A stretch of 64,000 nucleotides of DNA from Seminavis robusta (lineage: Eukaryota; Bacillariophyta; Bacillariophyceae; Naviculales; Naviculaceae): NCBI GenBank assembly GCA_903772945.1, contig CAICTM010000088.1, positions 1-64,000 of the forward strand, given 5' to 3'. Numbering within the stretch: the stretch's first letter is position 1; each line of letters starts with the position of its first letter. Shown here piece after piece: positions 43,692 through 53,477 of the stretch. The notes beneath the pieces were generated by a model that saw only the letters and a list, made by a program, of their open reading frames with translations, had not been told where the DNA came from and made no database searches. The translations under genes were made by a program, and so were the position numbers.

Positions 43692-44236
43692 CTTCTCGTC
43701 CTTGTTTGTAGTGGGTAGTAGGGAGGAAAGAGCGGGCGATTGGCCATGGTATTATCTTTCTTTTCGGTGGAAAAGAAAAGTGGATCGATCGAAAATGGCA
43801 TCGAAATCGGAACATACTGCGAGTTTGCCTGCTTTCTTTCGCATGTGTAAAGCCAATCCCAGGCGTCCTGCGTACGACCAACATAAACTCTAATAGAGTT
43901 GAATAACGCAGGCACATTAACTAGCTATTACTTCCTGTATAGCTAGATACAACGCGGTGACAAAGTTTGGCGTTAATTAACCACAATAGCATGGATTAAC
44001 GACCGTTGGTCTGGTAGACACTAGCTAGCTAGCTAGCTAGTACCTGGTAGCGGTGGCCGCGTGGTGCGTGTGGTCCAAAAACGGGTCCCTTTCAGAGAGG
44101 TGGCGTTCACGGATAACTAGTGACTAACTTACCACATACCGTTTTACTAACAACATCACCCACCCAACACCTCGCCCCGCCTTGACAGCAAACACAATCA
44201 ACTCCCTCTCTCTGTTGCTAAAACAATAAGTCCACC
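43692..44236. other. Divergent spacer between transposase and eL22 genes
   Basis: This holds a TTAATTAA at 43973-43980 and a GCTA repeat near 44021-44041. The eL22 promoter must lie in the last 200 bases. No gene is seen. Confidence 0.5.
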
Positions 44237-44713
44237 ATGGTAAGTGATCCTTTGCGATCCGCCTACCCCGGCATCATCTGATGTGCGGGGGGCCAGGATA
44301 TGTGAGCAACAGCAAATGATGTCTAACACTGATGATTCCTTTTTTCTCTGCTGGATTAGGTGAAAGCAAAGAAGCAAACCAAGTTCGTGATCGACTGCAC
44401 ACAACCCGTGGACGATAAGGTCCTCGATATGGGTCAGTTCGAAAAGTACTTGAACGACCGCATCAAGATCAAGGGACAAACTGGTGTTTTGGCGCAGAAC
44501 GGGGTGACTATTGTCAAGGATCGTTCCAAGTTGACTGTGGCCAGTCCACCCGAGCTCAACTTTTCCAAGCGTCAACTCAAGTACCTTTCCAAGAGATACT
44601 TGAAGAAGCAACAGTTGAGAGATTTCTTGCGCGTCGTGGCCGCCAGCAAGAACTCCTACGAAATGAGATACTTCCGCATTTCTGATGTCGATGAAGGCGA
44701 TGATGAAGAGTAA
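44237..44713 (+). CDS. RPL22: 60S ribosomal protein eL22, 2 exons
   Basis: Exon 1 is only the ATG (44237-44239). A 120-bp GT-AG intron (44240-44359) follows, then 44360-44713, giving 118 residues. The protein MVKAKKQTKFVIDCTQPVDD, with KDRSKLTV and the end SYEMRYFRISDVDEGDDEE, matches eL22 throughout and has the family length. It is a structural protein of the large ribosomal subunit near the tunnel exit. The intron directly after ATG fits this frame exactly, because the second exon has no Met at the needed position. Early introns in ribosomal protein genes often raise expression or allow autoregulation; this is family knowledge, not shown here. Confidence 0.95.
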
Positions 44714-45133
44714 ACTAGTAACTCGGTTTCTGGAATCGTGCTAATTGTACAATCAACACTCTAGCGAAAAGATTCGTTTCAGATATGTTATACTTTGCAA
44801 CAACCGCATTTTCATGCAATGCAAGCTTTGTGAAGCCTGGGACAACAGGATAATCAACACACGAAGTGGGCCGAGGGATATCCATAGTCGACGTACCGGT
44901 TGCTACAATCAGTTTTCTGTGTCTTGAACAGAGTAGCTGTTGGTTGTGGCGGGTTTACTCCAGTGCAAGATACTTTAACAAATAGCTAGCTAGCGATGGA
45001 GGCAGTTGAGGTTGTCTCTGCGTTACGGATTAGCTGCGTTTGGCTACTGGCTACAAAGGAGCACAAGACTGTGTAGCCCACAAGAGGCTGCAAAATGGTT
45101 CCAGAGTTATTTTGTGGGTGCTTCCTGTGTCCC
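44714..45133. other. Spacer between convergent genes
   Basis: This carries the 3' ends of eL22 and the oxygenase-like gene, with TACCGGTT near 44897 and a TAGCTAGCTAGC run near 44983. No gene is seen. Confidence 0.5.
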
Positions 45134-46303
45134 TCAAACTTCGAACTTGTTTCCATGAACCACGACAACATGTTCAGGCAAAGGAACAAGAGGGTTTGGA
45201 GTGGAGTGATCGGCAAACCAGTGTGTAATGTTGGATGTGACAACGCGGAAAAATTGCCTGTAACCCGACTCGGTCTGTGGCAATGCCTCATGCGGCGTGC
45301 AATCCGTCATCCAAATCAACTCGTTGGCTTCAAGCTTTTTGCCGGGGCCCAGAAGAGGGCGGAGATGCTCGCATCCGCCATGGCGGTCCACGATGCCCTT
45401 GACGTTCTTGTCCACAAGGGCGTCCCATACCTCACTGGTGCCTGCGACCGAGGAAGCCATGAAGATGCCTCCTTCCAGCTTGTCAGCCGCGTAAAACATC
45501 CCGATGCCCCAGGCGTGCTCTACGCCTGGGGTGAACGTAGACGATTCTTCGTCCGTAAAATCACCGGGAGTTTCGATATGCAGGCCTTCCCGCCTTTGAG
45601 CCGTGGACGCATCCACCCACCTCTCGTGAACAGTGAGGTACCCGACCTTACCAATCTCTTCATCCGCATACGGACATTGCTGAATCAAGTGGTGATAGCA
45701 TTGAAGGTCGTCTGGCAATGAAGATTTGTCATTGAAAATAAACGGCATCATGTTCACGCCGCGATCTTCGGGTTCGGGAAAGCTCTTGAGGGTGGTTATT
45801 GGCACATAGGCAACAATCCCCCGCAGGGGCTTGCCGCTCTTTTCGTCTGTTTTTAACGTTTCGAGCTCAACAGCACGCGCATAAGGTCGGTTCGTGAATT
45901 TGCAATACTCGCCAGTATCAAATTTTAAGTAGCGGATTCCTTGGTCTCCAAACTGGATGCTCGGGTTTCCGATTGAGTGGGCCGGTAATGTAAGGGTAAC
46001 ACCATTGCCCCACCTCGAAGCAGCACAGGAAAAAATGGATTCGACAAGTGTATCCTCTTTTCCCCGCAGCGCACTCAAAGAGCTTCCTTCGTCAAGCACT
46101 CCTTCGAAAATGGTCCGAAGCGTGGGACTCCACTCGTAACTTTCGTAACCATGATAAGACGTCGCCAGCGCTGGTAAGCTCTGCAACGTTGTTGTCTCTT
46201 CCGCTCCCGCCGCTCCCCTCTTGGAGCGACGCAATGCCCTGCTTCTTGTTGCAGTGTGCTGCACTCTCTGGCGCGGTGATTGATTGCGGTTCCTCCACAT
46301 CAT
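45134..46303 (-). CDS. Possible Fe(II)/2-oxoglutarate oxygenase-like protein (389 aa)
   Basis: A single frame starting MMWRNRNQSPRQRVQ, with a basic, disordered first 45 residues. The later half has a pattern that could be a double-stranded beta-helix oxygenase: REGLHIETPG (an H-x-E in place of H-x-D), CTPHEALPQ (second His) and GYRQFFRVVTS (Arg for 2-oxoglutarate). The assignment rests only on spacing and order of these residues, so it is tentative. No signal peptide or membrane segment is clear; the basic leader could be mitochondrial. The protein is well conserved in appearance and the frame is full. It lies tail to tail with eL22 and head to tail with the sulfotransferase gene. Confidence 0.6.
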   Translation of the reverse strand: MMWRNRNQSPRQRVQHTATRSRALRRSKRGAAGAEETTTLQSLPALATSYHGYESYEWSPTLRTIFEGVLDEGSSLSALRGKEDTLVESIFSCAASRWGNGVTLTLPAHSIGNPSIQFGDQGIRYLKFDTGEYCKFTNRPYARAVELETLKTDEKSGKPLRGIVAYVPITTLKSFPEPEDRGVNMMPFIFNDKSSLPDDLQCYHHLIQQCPYADEEIGKVGYLTVHERWVDASTAQRREGLHIETPGDFTDEESSTFTPGVEHAWGIGMFYAADKLEGGIFMASSVAGTSEVWDALVDKNVKGIVDRHGGCEHLRPLLGPGKKLEANELIWMTDCTPHEALPQTESGYRQFFRVVTSNITHWFADHSTPNPLVPLPEHVVVVHGNKFEV

Positions 46304-46710
46304 TGATTGTTTCTATAAATACTTTCTTTTCCTGTTTGTGGTACCGGTACATGTAGAGCGTCGATGTGTCGAATACGTTCAGTCGTGCGTCAAACGTGGA
46401 TTCATCCTTAAAAAGCCAGCACAGCAGGAAAGAAAAAACCGGCTTGGCGGTTTGGTGCGAAGAGGTCGCAGGATACATACAGCACCCTGAAGACCCGTCG
46501 GTAACGTTGGTTGACCTCGTGCGGCTCCGATTTGCGCCATCAGTGGTTGTGCCTTTCAATAAAGCCAGGATCCAAGCCATAACGTCAACTTTGCTCTCCT
46601 TGGTCAGAGCCTAGGCTACCGTTGTCGCCTTTTTGAAGGGAGGGTGTTTTTCCACGCTCTCCTGTACTAGTATCTCAAGAAACGGAGAACCAGCAAAACT
46701 GAGCACATAG
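46304..46710. promoter_or_regulatory. Upstream region of the oxygenase-like gene
   Basis: A minus-strand frame (46092-46580) overlaps the gene start in another frame and has no family features, so it is probably chance. It includes a TACCGGTAC string near 46341. It is likely the promoter and 5' leader. Confidence 0.4.
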
Positions 46711-48114
46711 CTACTCGGCAATCTCGGAAGCATCTTCTTTTTCTTGTTGGTTGTCGTCACATGGATTGTGCATCCATGTCTCTAATAATTCCTCGAGATG
46801 ATCCGGCGAGGAAACGACGACATCCGGGCTCTTCAAAAAGAAGTTGCGAATCCAAAGCGATGCCTTTTGTGCCATGGGAAAGAGTTCCTGTTGCAAGGGT
46901 AGATACTGGGGATCGCAGATACTCTGTATTTTGTGTCGTTTGGATTCTTCATCCAGTGTCAATTCCAATTGTTTGAAAGGTCGAGCGCGAAAGACTGGAG
47001 TTAGTTCGTGGCGCAAACCCAAAAACTTTTCCAAGTCGCGACGAAAGATTTTGGAACGGGTGCGGTTGGAATCGGATAATTGTCGAAGGTCTAGAAAGAA
47101 GACTTTGTTTTTCATTTTTGGGATTGAAGTCGCGGTAGAAACCTTTTGATGGATATGATCCCAGATATCTTGGTCCCTGCTGCCGTCATCACCAGGAGGA
47201 GCCAAATAGGGTTGGATCAAGTCCAGCTCTTCTTTGGATGACATGTCTGTCTTGCCCAAGCGAAAGAGTTTGACATGAAAGGCGCCCATGTGGGTGCAGA
47301 GAATCTGGTTGTTGCCTCTGCCACAATGTCCAATCAGTGCAGTGGGGTCGGTCCCCACCTGTTTCAAATGCCCAATGGTCAAGCGAAAGTTGTAGAAACT
47401 GCGAAACCATTTGAGTGGATTGCGCACGGAAATGATCAATTTGGTTTCGGGCCAATACGTGTCGACATGTCGGAGCGCCATTGGGACCTGTAGTATTTCT
47501 GGATTTTTGAATCCCTGTAGAAATGGCTTGGAAGCAGTGCTTGTAGTATTGAAGGGATTGTCGAGTAGGTTCAGATACAGTCGTTCTACGAGTCTTCCAG
47601 GATTGTCATTGACAATTTCATGAATCTCTCGTTTAAAGGTCCGTACATTGTTGTCTCTTCTGATCCATTTCAGCAGTGTAGTCGTGCCGCATTTGGAAAA
47701 TCCGACAATGGCATAGTCCAAGAGAAACTGCACATCTCCAATCACTTTCAATGACACTTTGGATTTGTCTTCTCCTTCTTGCTGCTGTCGATGTGTAGCC
47801 ACAACCAGAGAGGATAAGGGAGGATAGTTGCCTGGTAATCGCTTGGTTTGTTCGATTTCGGCACTTCTGGCATCAATCAGACTCTTCAGTTCTTCACCGG
47901 CAGTGACTTTTTCAGCTGGTGGCGGGGCTGAAATTTGGAGGATACTGTTCGTCTCGACAACTCCATTATTGGATGGTACAACAAGGTCTTCGTCAAGTGG
48001 AAACAGTATTGGCAGAGTCCAGAAAGAGACCAGCAACAGTATCAGTAGCAAACAAGCCAAGGGGAGACAACGGGAGCAGCACCGTCTCTTGGGCTTTTTA
48101 GCCGACACAATCAT
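46711..48114 (-). CDS. Type II membrane sulfotransferase (Golgi type)
   Basis: A single-exon 467-residue protein. A short basic cytoplasmic start precedes one membrane anchor (about residues 15-38), a type II layout usual for Golgi sulfotransferases. The PAPS-binding sites are clear: the 5'-phosphosulfate loop VGFSKCGTTTLLKW (about 137-150) and the 3'-phosphate site LIISVRNPLKWFRSFYNF (about 226-243, with Arg231 and Ser239 as the usual contacts). It should transfer sulfate from PAPS to a sugar or tyrosine on secreted material; the acceptor is not shown. Diatoms secrete sulfated polysaccharides, so that is a reasonable setting. It is divergent from the beta-helix gene with a 508-bp gap. Confidence 0.85.
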   Translation of the reverse strand: MIVSAKKPKRRCCSRCLPLACLLLILLLVSFWTLPILFPLDEDLVVPSNNGVVETNSILQISAPPPAEKVTAGEELKSLIDARSAEIEQTKRLPGNYPPLSSLVVATHRQQQEGEDKSKVSLKVIGDVQFLLDYAIVGFSKCGTTTLLKWIRRDNNVRTFKREIHEIVNDNPGRLVERLYLNLLDNPFNTTSTASKPFLQGFKNPEILQVPMALRHVDTYWPETKLIISVRNPLKWFRSFYNFRLTIGHLKQVGTDPTALIGHCGRGNNQILCTHMGAFHVKLFRLGKTDMSSKEELDLIQPYLAPPGDDGSRDQDIWDHIHQKVSTATSIPKMKNKVFFLDLRQLSDSNRTRSKIFRRDLEKFLGLRHELTPVFRARPFKQLELTLDEESKRHKIQSICDPQYLPLQQELFPMAQKASLWIRNFFLKSPDVVVSSPDHLEELLETWMHNPCDDNQQEKEDASEIAE

Positions 48115-48622
48115 GGCCTTTACAGGAAAGCTTCCATAGTACTGGATCTATACGGTATGGCTTTCTTGCCCAACCCAACATGAAAGGAGCTGTGGTCGGT
48201 CGTTTGGCCGTTGCTTTTGCTGAGCGTTGGTGGTAGGATCAAATGTGCGATCCACAATCAGTCGTGAGACCATTCCGCATTTCGACCTCTTCTTTCGTGC
48301 CTCTTGCTGGCCCAAGCAAAACCCATCCGGAAGCCGAGAGTAACAGGCAAGAGCTTTCCGGTAATAGATGGTGCTGGTACCGGTACTGGGCCGCAAGAGC
48401 TCGTCCGAGTCATCAGTTTGTGGTGTCTGTTTGAGTTGGATCTGCAGTTGCTTGAGTGGCGAAAGGAGAAGAAATCACAGCCAAAAGATCCACGAACGAC
48501 GAGGGTTTTTGGAAGAGCACAAAACGATATCCACTTTTCCATCTGCTTTTGAGATCCTACAACAAATAAATCAGTTCACTATCGACCGTACAAAGAAATA
48601 TTCCCAAAAACAAAACAAAACA
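48115..48622. promoter_or_regulatory. Divergent promoter between sulfotransferase and beta-helix genes
   Basis: The plus-strand frame is open from 48368, but its first 85 codons are non-conserved in character and include a TACCGGTA (48377), so I place the start at 48623 and treat this stretch as promoter and leader. Confidence 0.5.
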
Positions 48623-50401
48623 ATGACCATGATGGACGAGCCCAACCCTCCTGTTTGGCCGGATTCGGTAATCATCGTCCATGACACGGAGGATGCCGAT
48701 ACCATGAAACAGAAATTGGAACCCACTCAAGATTCCTGGAATGCGGAACACAACACATTTACTTGTGATTATCACTTTTCCGATCGACGATATGCCGTCT
48801 TGTTTACTCCTGGTATTTACCGCAATGTCGACTTGGAAGTGGGATACTACGTCCAAGTGGCGGGCTTGGGTGTGACACCCAATCATGTTCAATTCAAAGG
48901 CGATGGCAAGGGACCGCATGTCCCTTCTTTGAATCGACACATTCACAAGAATAGTGGAACCTGCCTCGATACCTTTTGGAGAAGTGGAGAAAACTTTTCG
49001 TGCGCCAATGACATGGTCTGGGCCGTCAGTCAGGCATCTCCATTACGTCGGGTCCATTGCCAAAAGGATTTGTACCTCCATGACAAGGACGCCTACGCCA
49101 GTGGAGGCCACATTGCCAATGCCGTGGTCGATGGACACACACACTTTGGTGGCCAGCAACAATACTTGAGTCGCAATGTCCACTTTGGAAAGGGGGCTTC
49201 GGGAGGTGCCTGGAGTATGGTCTATGTGGGCTGTGGCGACAATGCCCCTCCCAATTCGGCAACCAACACGACTATAACGAAAACTCGTGTTCGAGTGGAA
49301 AAGCCCTACATTGCCGTGTACGATGACGACAAGACCAAGTTTCAGCTTCGAATCCCACTCGTCAACGATGGTACCACCGACAATCTACCCCAAGTGACTG
49401 GCGACAACGAAGAGAGCCGCGATTTCCGTCACGTCAAGGTGGCCACGGCGTCGGAATCCACCAGGGCCATTCAAAAGGCACTCGACGAGGGCAAGGACGT
49501 GGTCCTGACTCCAGGTATTTACTATCTGGATCAAAGCCTTGATGTCCACAAGGACAACCAGGTAGTGTTGGGACTGGGTTTGGCAACTCTGGTGTCTCCT
49601 GTTGGATCTCCCTGTATCCGAGTCGCCCCCGGCACTGCAGGAGTTCGAATTGCTGGTGTCATGTTGGAAGCCCCTGCCGTGGATCCAGCCAAGAGGAAGA
49701 GCACCGAGTCGCATTGGTCCCTCTTGGAGTATGGTTGCGAGGGCCAAACCCAAGCAGACGACCCAAAGAACCCCGGGGCCCTCTTTGACATCTTTTGTCG
49801 AGTGGGTGGTGGTGGCGATGCGGACAAGCGTCATTGGATCAACATTGACAGCATGGTGCGAATTCACTCCAGCCATGTGATTGGAGATAACCTGTGGCTT
49901 TGGAGAGCCGATCACGCCGAGCTGAATCCTGGCGAGAGTCCCAATTGCCCGAACGTATCGCCGGTGTTCTATCAGACGGAGAAGGACGAGTACAACGTTG
50001 ACACGGGCATTGTGGTGACTGGCGACAATGTGACAATCTATGGCTTGGCAGTGGAGCATACAAGCAAACACCAAACCATTTGGAAGGGCGAAAATGGCGC
50101 CGTGTACTTTTATCAGTGCGAGTTCCCCTATGATGTTGACACTGACTTTGGGAAGGCTGGATACAGAGGATATTTCATTGGGAATTCGGTCAAGGCACAC
50201 TCCCTCAACTCTCCCGGGATTTACTCCAACTTTCGAAATGCAACGGTCCAGGTTGAGACAGCTATCCAGCATCCAGACAGCCCCGAAATAGAGGTTGTCA
50301 ATCCGTTCACAGTGCATTTAGACAACAATGGAATCATTGCATCGGTGATCAATGGACGAGGCCCTGCCGCTCAGAAACAGGGAGTTCCAAGCCGAGTGTA
50401 G
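48623..50401 (+). CDS. Right-handed beta-helix protein of a bacterial/fungal-type family
   Basis: 592 residues from the ATG in ACAATGACCATG. The sequence follows a family common in actinobacteria and fungi: VVLTPGIYYLDQSLDVHKDN, QVVLGLGLATLVSPVG, VRIAGVMLEAP, GALFDIFCRVGG, DNLWLWRADHAE, TGIVVTGDNVTIYGLAVEHT, NGAVYFYQCEFPYD and TVHLDNNGIIASVING. These are the successive turns and caps of a beta-helix like that of pectate-lyase-fold enzymes; members are often annotated as carbohydrate-active, but activity is unproven. No signal peptide starts at this Met; a leader from the earlier in-frame Met is not hydrophobic enough to be convincing. The gene has no introns and balanced codon use. The family's distribution suggests ancient transfer from bacteria or fungi, which needs a phylogeny. 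Confidence 0.8.
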   Translation: MTMMDEPNPPVWPDSVIIVHDTEDADTMKQKLEPTQDSWNAEHNTFTCDYHFSDRRYAVLFTPGIYRNVDLEVGYYVQVAGLGVTPNHVQFKGDGKGPHVPSLNRHIHKNSGTCLDTFWRSGENFSCANDMVWAVSQASPLRRVHCQKDLYLHDKDAYASGGHIANAVVDGHTHFGGQQQYLSRNVHFGKGASGGAWSMVYVGCGDNAPPNSATNTTITKTRVRVEKPYIAVYDDDKTKFQLRIPLVNDGTTDNLPQVTGDNEESRDFRHVKVATASESTRAIQKALDEGKDVVLTPGIYYLDQSLDVHKDNQVVLGLGLATLVSPVGSPCIRVAPGTAGVRIAGVMLEAPAVDPAKRKSTESHWSLLEYGCEGQTQADDPKNPGALFDIFCRVGGGGDADKRHWINIDSMVRIHSSHVIGDNLWLWRADHAELNPGESPNCPNVSPVFYQTEKDEYNVDTGIVVTGDNVTIYGLAVEHTSKHQTIWKGENGAVYFYQCEFPYDVDTDFGKAGYRGYFIGNSVKAHSLNSPGIYSNFRNATVQVETAIQHPDSPEIEVVNPFTVHLDNNGIIASVINGRGPAAQKQGVPSRV

Positions 50402-51448
50402 GCCTTTTCGGGTGCAGCTTCACTGAAAGATATCCTCGAAGTTATGCCGCCAAAGCTGCCAAGAGCAAGTTAGAATAGATGATAAAGGAGGAAGAACATT
50501 TTAAATAGAACCAACTTCATAGAACCCATCTCTCGACCTAGCCACGCACAGCACATCGTACTGTTATTTCGATAGGCATCTTTGCATCTCTGTGGCTGCA
50601 GGCCACAAGTTCGATTTCATTTTCTCATCTTCATCATTTCGATACATCCTGGCTGGGGCATCGTTCTCGAGGTACGGTACTACCTGGTACCAGTAGCTAG
50701 CCAGCAGCCAACTGTGTACTTTCAATTACTAATTTCATTTCTTGGCCTCTTCTTCTGGGCCTTTATTCCAAAGATCTTCTTTTCAAAAATACATCGAGAT
50801 GGAGATCCCGCAGCAGCCGAACATGTACAGGAGTAACTTGCGCCCACCCGAACACCGCACATCGCACACCCATAATGACTTACATGTACTTGCTCGCATC
50901 AACGGCCTGTCCTCATCCTGAACTCGCCGCACGGAAAACATGGCTTGCCGCGTGTTCCATACGCCCATGAGTTGAAGGGGACCCATGTCATGCGATTTTA
51001 GCTAATTCTATTGGAAGATTGCTGAGGAACCGGTTATGGCTTTCCCTGAAATCGTCATCTTGTTCCCAGACACTCTGCCAGACTTACAGCAAATGATAAA
51101 AAGCTCGTGCTATGCACGCTGCGCATGAGCACAACATGACGAGGGAGGTGGCAAAGACATGCAGGACGGCTACGCGGCCACATGTACCGTGTGACTGTAC
51201 GACTGTACATCGTAACATGCAAGGTTGAAGGTTGAAGGACACAAAGAACTGTCCAATAGCATTCTTGCATTCTTGGTGCTTGCGTAAAAAGAAAAATCGG
51301 CCCCAACGCATACGTCAGCGTTGAACCACGGCCGCCTGCTCACCACGCGGCACTCACCTCGGAAACATTTCTTTGTGTCTTTCTCGTCTCTCTTTCGTCA
51401 TTGTATCATTGACCAAACCTTCTCTTACCACAACACCAATAGTCGGCA
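50402..51448. other. Spacer before the transporter gene
   Basis: Short plus- and minus-strand frames have no family features. A GTACGGTACTACCTGGTACC palindromic stretch lies near 50672. The last 150 bases presumably contain the transporter promoter. Confidence 0.45.
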
Positions 51449-52518
51449 ATGTCCCTTCCACAGTACGGCAGCACCCACGATGATCCCTATGACGATGAGG
51501 AGCTTGCAAGAAAGGGCAAAGATCAAGGGACCACAGCAACGGAAACATCTGACAGTGACTCTGATACTCCTCCCTCCAACGAGTATGTTTTGAATGTGGC
51601 GTTTGCTTCCTTTGTAGGCTTCACATGTGTTCAAGCCGCATTTGCCCTGATTGCTAACAGCCAATCCATGTTGACAGATAGTGCGGCCATGGGCGTGGAT
51701 GCCCTGACCTATCTGTTCAGCATGTGGGCGGAGCGCATCAAGAATCGATCTCCCACAGCCGAAGAGCTGCAGTTGCCACTAGCTGTACGAGAACATCGCA
51801 TTGAAATGAAGCGACTATACCTCGAGTTGATCCCTCCTCTGATCAGTGTCAGTACAATGAGTCTGGTGACTGTATTGGCTGTGATAATGGCCTGGGAAAC
51901 CCTCCAAGCTGACGCACAGCCTATTGTCAACGCTGGCCTTATGCTCTGCTTCTCGGTGATGAACTTGCTGTTGGATTTGGTCAATGTCATCTGCTTCGCA
52001 AGACACTGTCCTTATGACGCCCACGAACAATCATCACATCCCAATCATTGCCCCGAGCAATATCCGTGTCCTGACGAACAACAAGAGCTATTGAATCAAC
52101 AAGAACAATCCACCTTCAACAAGAACTCAACGATTTCCTCGGTTCACTGCTCGCCTGCGCAGCATATTTGCATTGACACACTGCGAAGCATAGCTGTCTT
52201 GGTTGCTGCAGCCATTGCATATTCAGTTGATACCGTCTCACCTGCCGTAGCAGATTCCTGTGCTGCTATTGTTGTTTCCATTACTACCATGATTTCCTTG
52301 ATTCCTCTCATCCGAGGGCTCTTTGAGACGGCACAGCAGATTGTCATTGAGGCAAAGAACAAACCAGCCTTCATCTTGGAGACACAGGGTGGTACCCAAT
52401 ACCATCTGTAAGCACAAGCTCGGGGATGCAGACTTACTTGCTTCCGTTGTGCAGGCGAGCTGGCGCTGGTACCGATGACTATCCCAGCACAAGCTTCACC
52501 CATCCACCATCATCATAG
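51449..52518 (+). CDS. Cation diffusion facilitator (CDF)-like metal transporter, probably 2 exons
   Basis: Six membrane segments fit CDF topology: pairs at about 46-68 and 72-95, 125-150 and 155-182, then a His/Cys-rich loop (HCPYDAHEQSSHPNHCPEQY), and a last pair. Helix 5 has HxxxD (HICIDTLRS), the metal site of CDF exporters. Helix 2 reads DSAAMGVDAL where many Zn carriers have DxxHxxxD, so the His is replaced. By family it exports Zn, Mn or similar cations in exchange for protons. The frame stops at 52411. A GT-AG intron 52408-52454 (47 bp, short) would instead add LRAGAGTDDYPSTSFTHPPS and stop at 52518. Either end is possible. The large C-terminal cytoplasmic domain of classic CDFs is missing. 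Confidence 0.7.
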
Positions 52519-53477
52519 AGCACTATGTGTCCAGCTTCAATCGGCCAACACTTGGTTGACATCAGCAAGGATGACAAAGACTTTGAGATGGAACCCGTCC
52601 GGGCTCTGGTTTTGTGTAATGTGGGTTCGATCCTACTTTCTGCCAAGGAGCAGGCTGAACCAGCTGCTTTTTTGAATAGGAGAGGCGGCGCTCAAACGGG
52701 CAGCCTACAAGCCAGCCAGAAGACAGATGACTGTGCACTGACTTTCACTGGACTCATCACATTATCTACAAAGAATGGTGGAAACTCTGGGACACCAAGT
52801 CACTACACTACAGCCCTGGAAACAGGTAGTGACGGTGGGATATTTGACTCCCTTCCATACCTCATATCATCCTTTCCCTTCCCTCCTACCCTCTCGAGCC
52901 TCCATTACAACTCCCACTCTCTTCAGGATGAGCAAATGACCTGTGGCACGGCAACAACACCTGAGACCTCAGTGTACAAACCATTAGATAGCTAAAGGTG
53001 TCACACCCTCTTAGGAGGGCCGGTGAGCAGACTTGAATGTGAGAAACACCTGGGCCTTGGCTCATGGGTCGTCCTCAATCACTTCTTGTCTGAATCCGTT
53101 ATTAAATTTTTTTTTTTTAAAGCGCACTGGTTTCCGCTTTGGAAGGGCTTTTACAAGTTTATCCAAGTTGGCTACGAGCCAGCGAGCGAATTGAAAGGAT
53201 TCAGTGATTCGATGTGCTCTCCCCAAGATCGGATCTATGAGGTACGGTACTATCACCGGTAAGGCAATAACTTCTCCCTTCGCTGCATTCTGTCCCAACC
53301 ATAAGGGTGATGATGCGCCATGCCACACCTCCCTGGGCCTCGGCGTACAAGTATATGAACTCTATTGAATGATTGATAGATTACATTTATTATTGGTTCC
53401 TAGCGTTTCACCGAAGCGAGGATGTGCAACAACGGCTTTGATAGTCCCGTTGAATAGCTCCACTTTTCACCATCACC
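52519..53477. other. Spacer with an in-frame downstream open stretch
   Basis: A 156-codon open frame (52525-52995) begins six bases after the transporter stop and in the same phase as its proposed second exon; it shows no domain. A T-run lies at about 53108-53119. The rest holds nothing I can name. Confidence 0.4.

Noticed and set aside
49385-50317. Minus-strand frame of 310 codons opposite the beta-helix gene
   Set aside because: The plus strand has clear family motifs across the whole stretch, so the reverse frame is chance.
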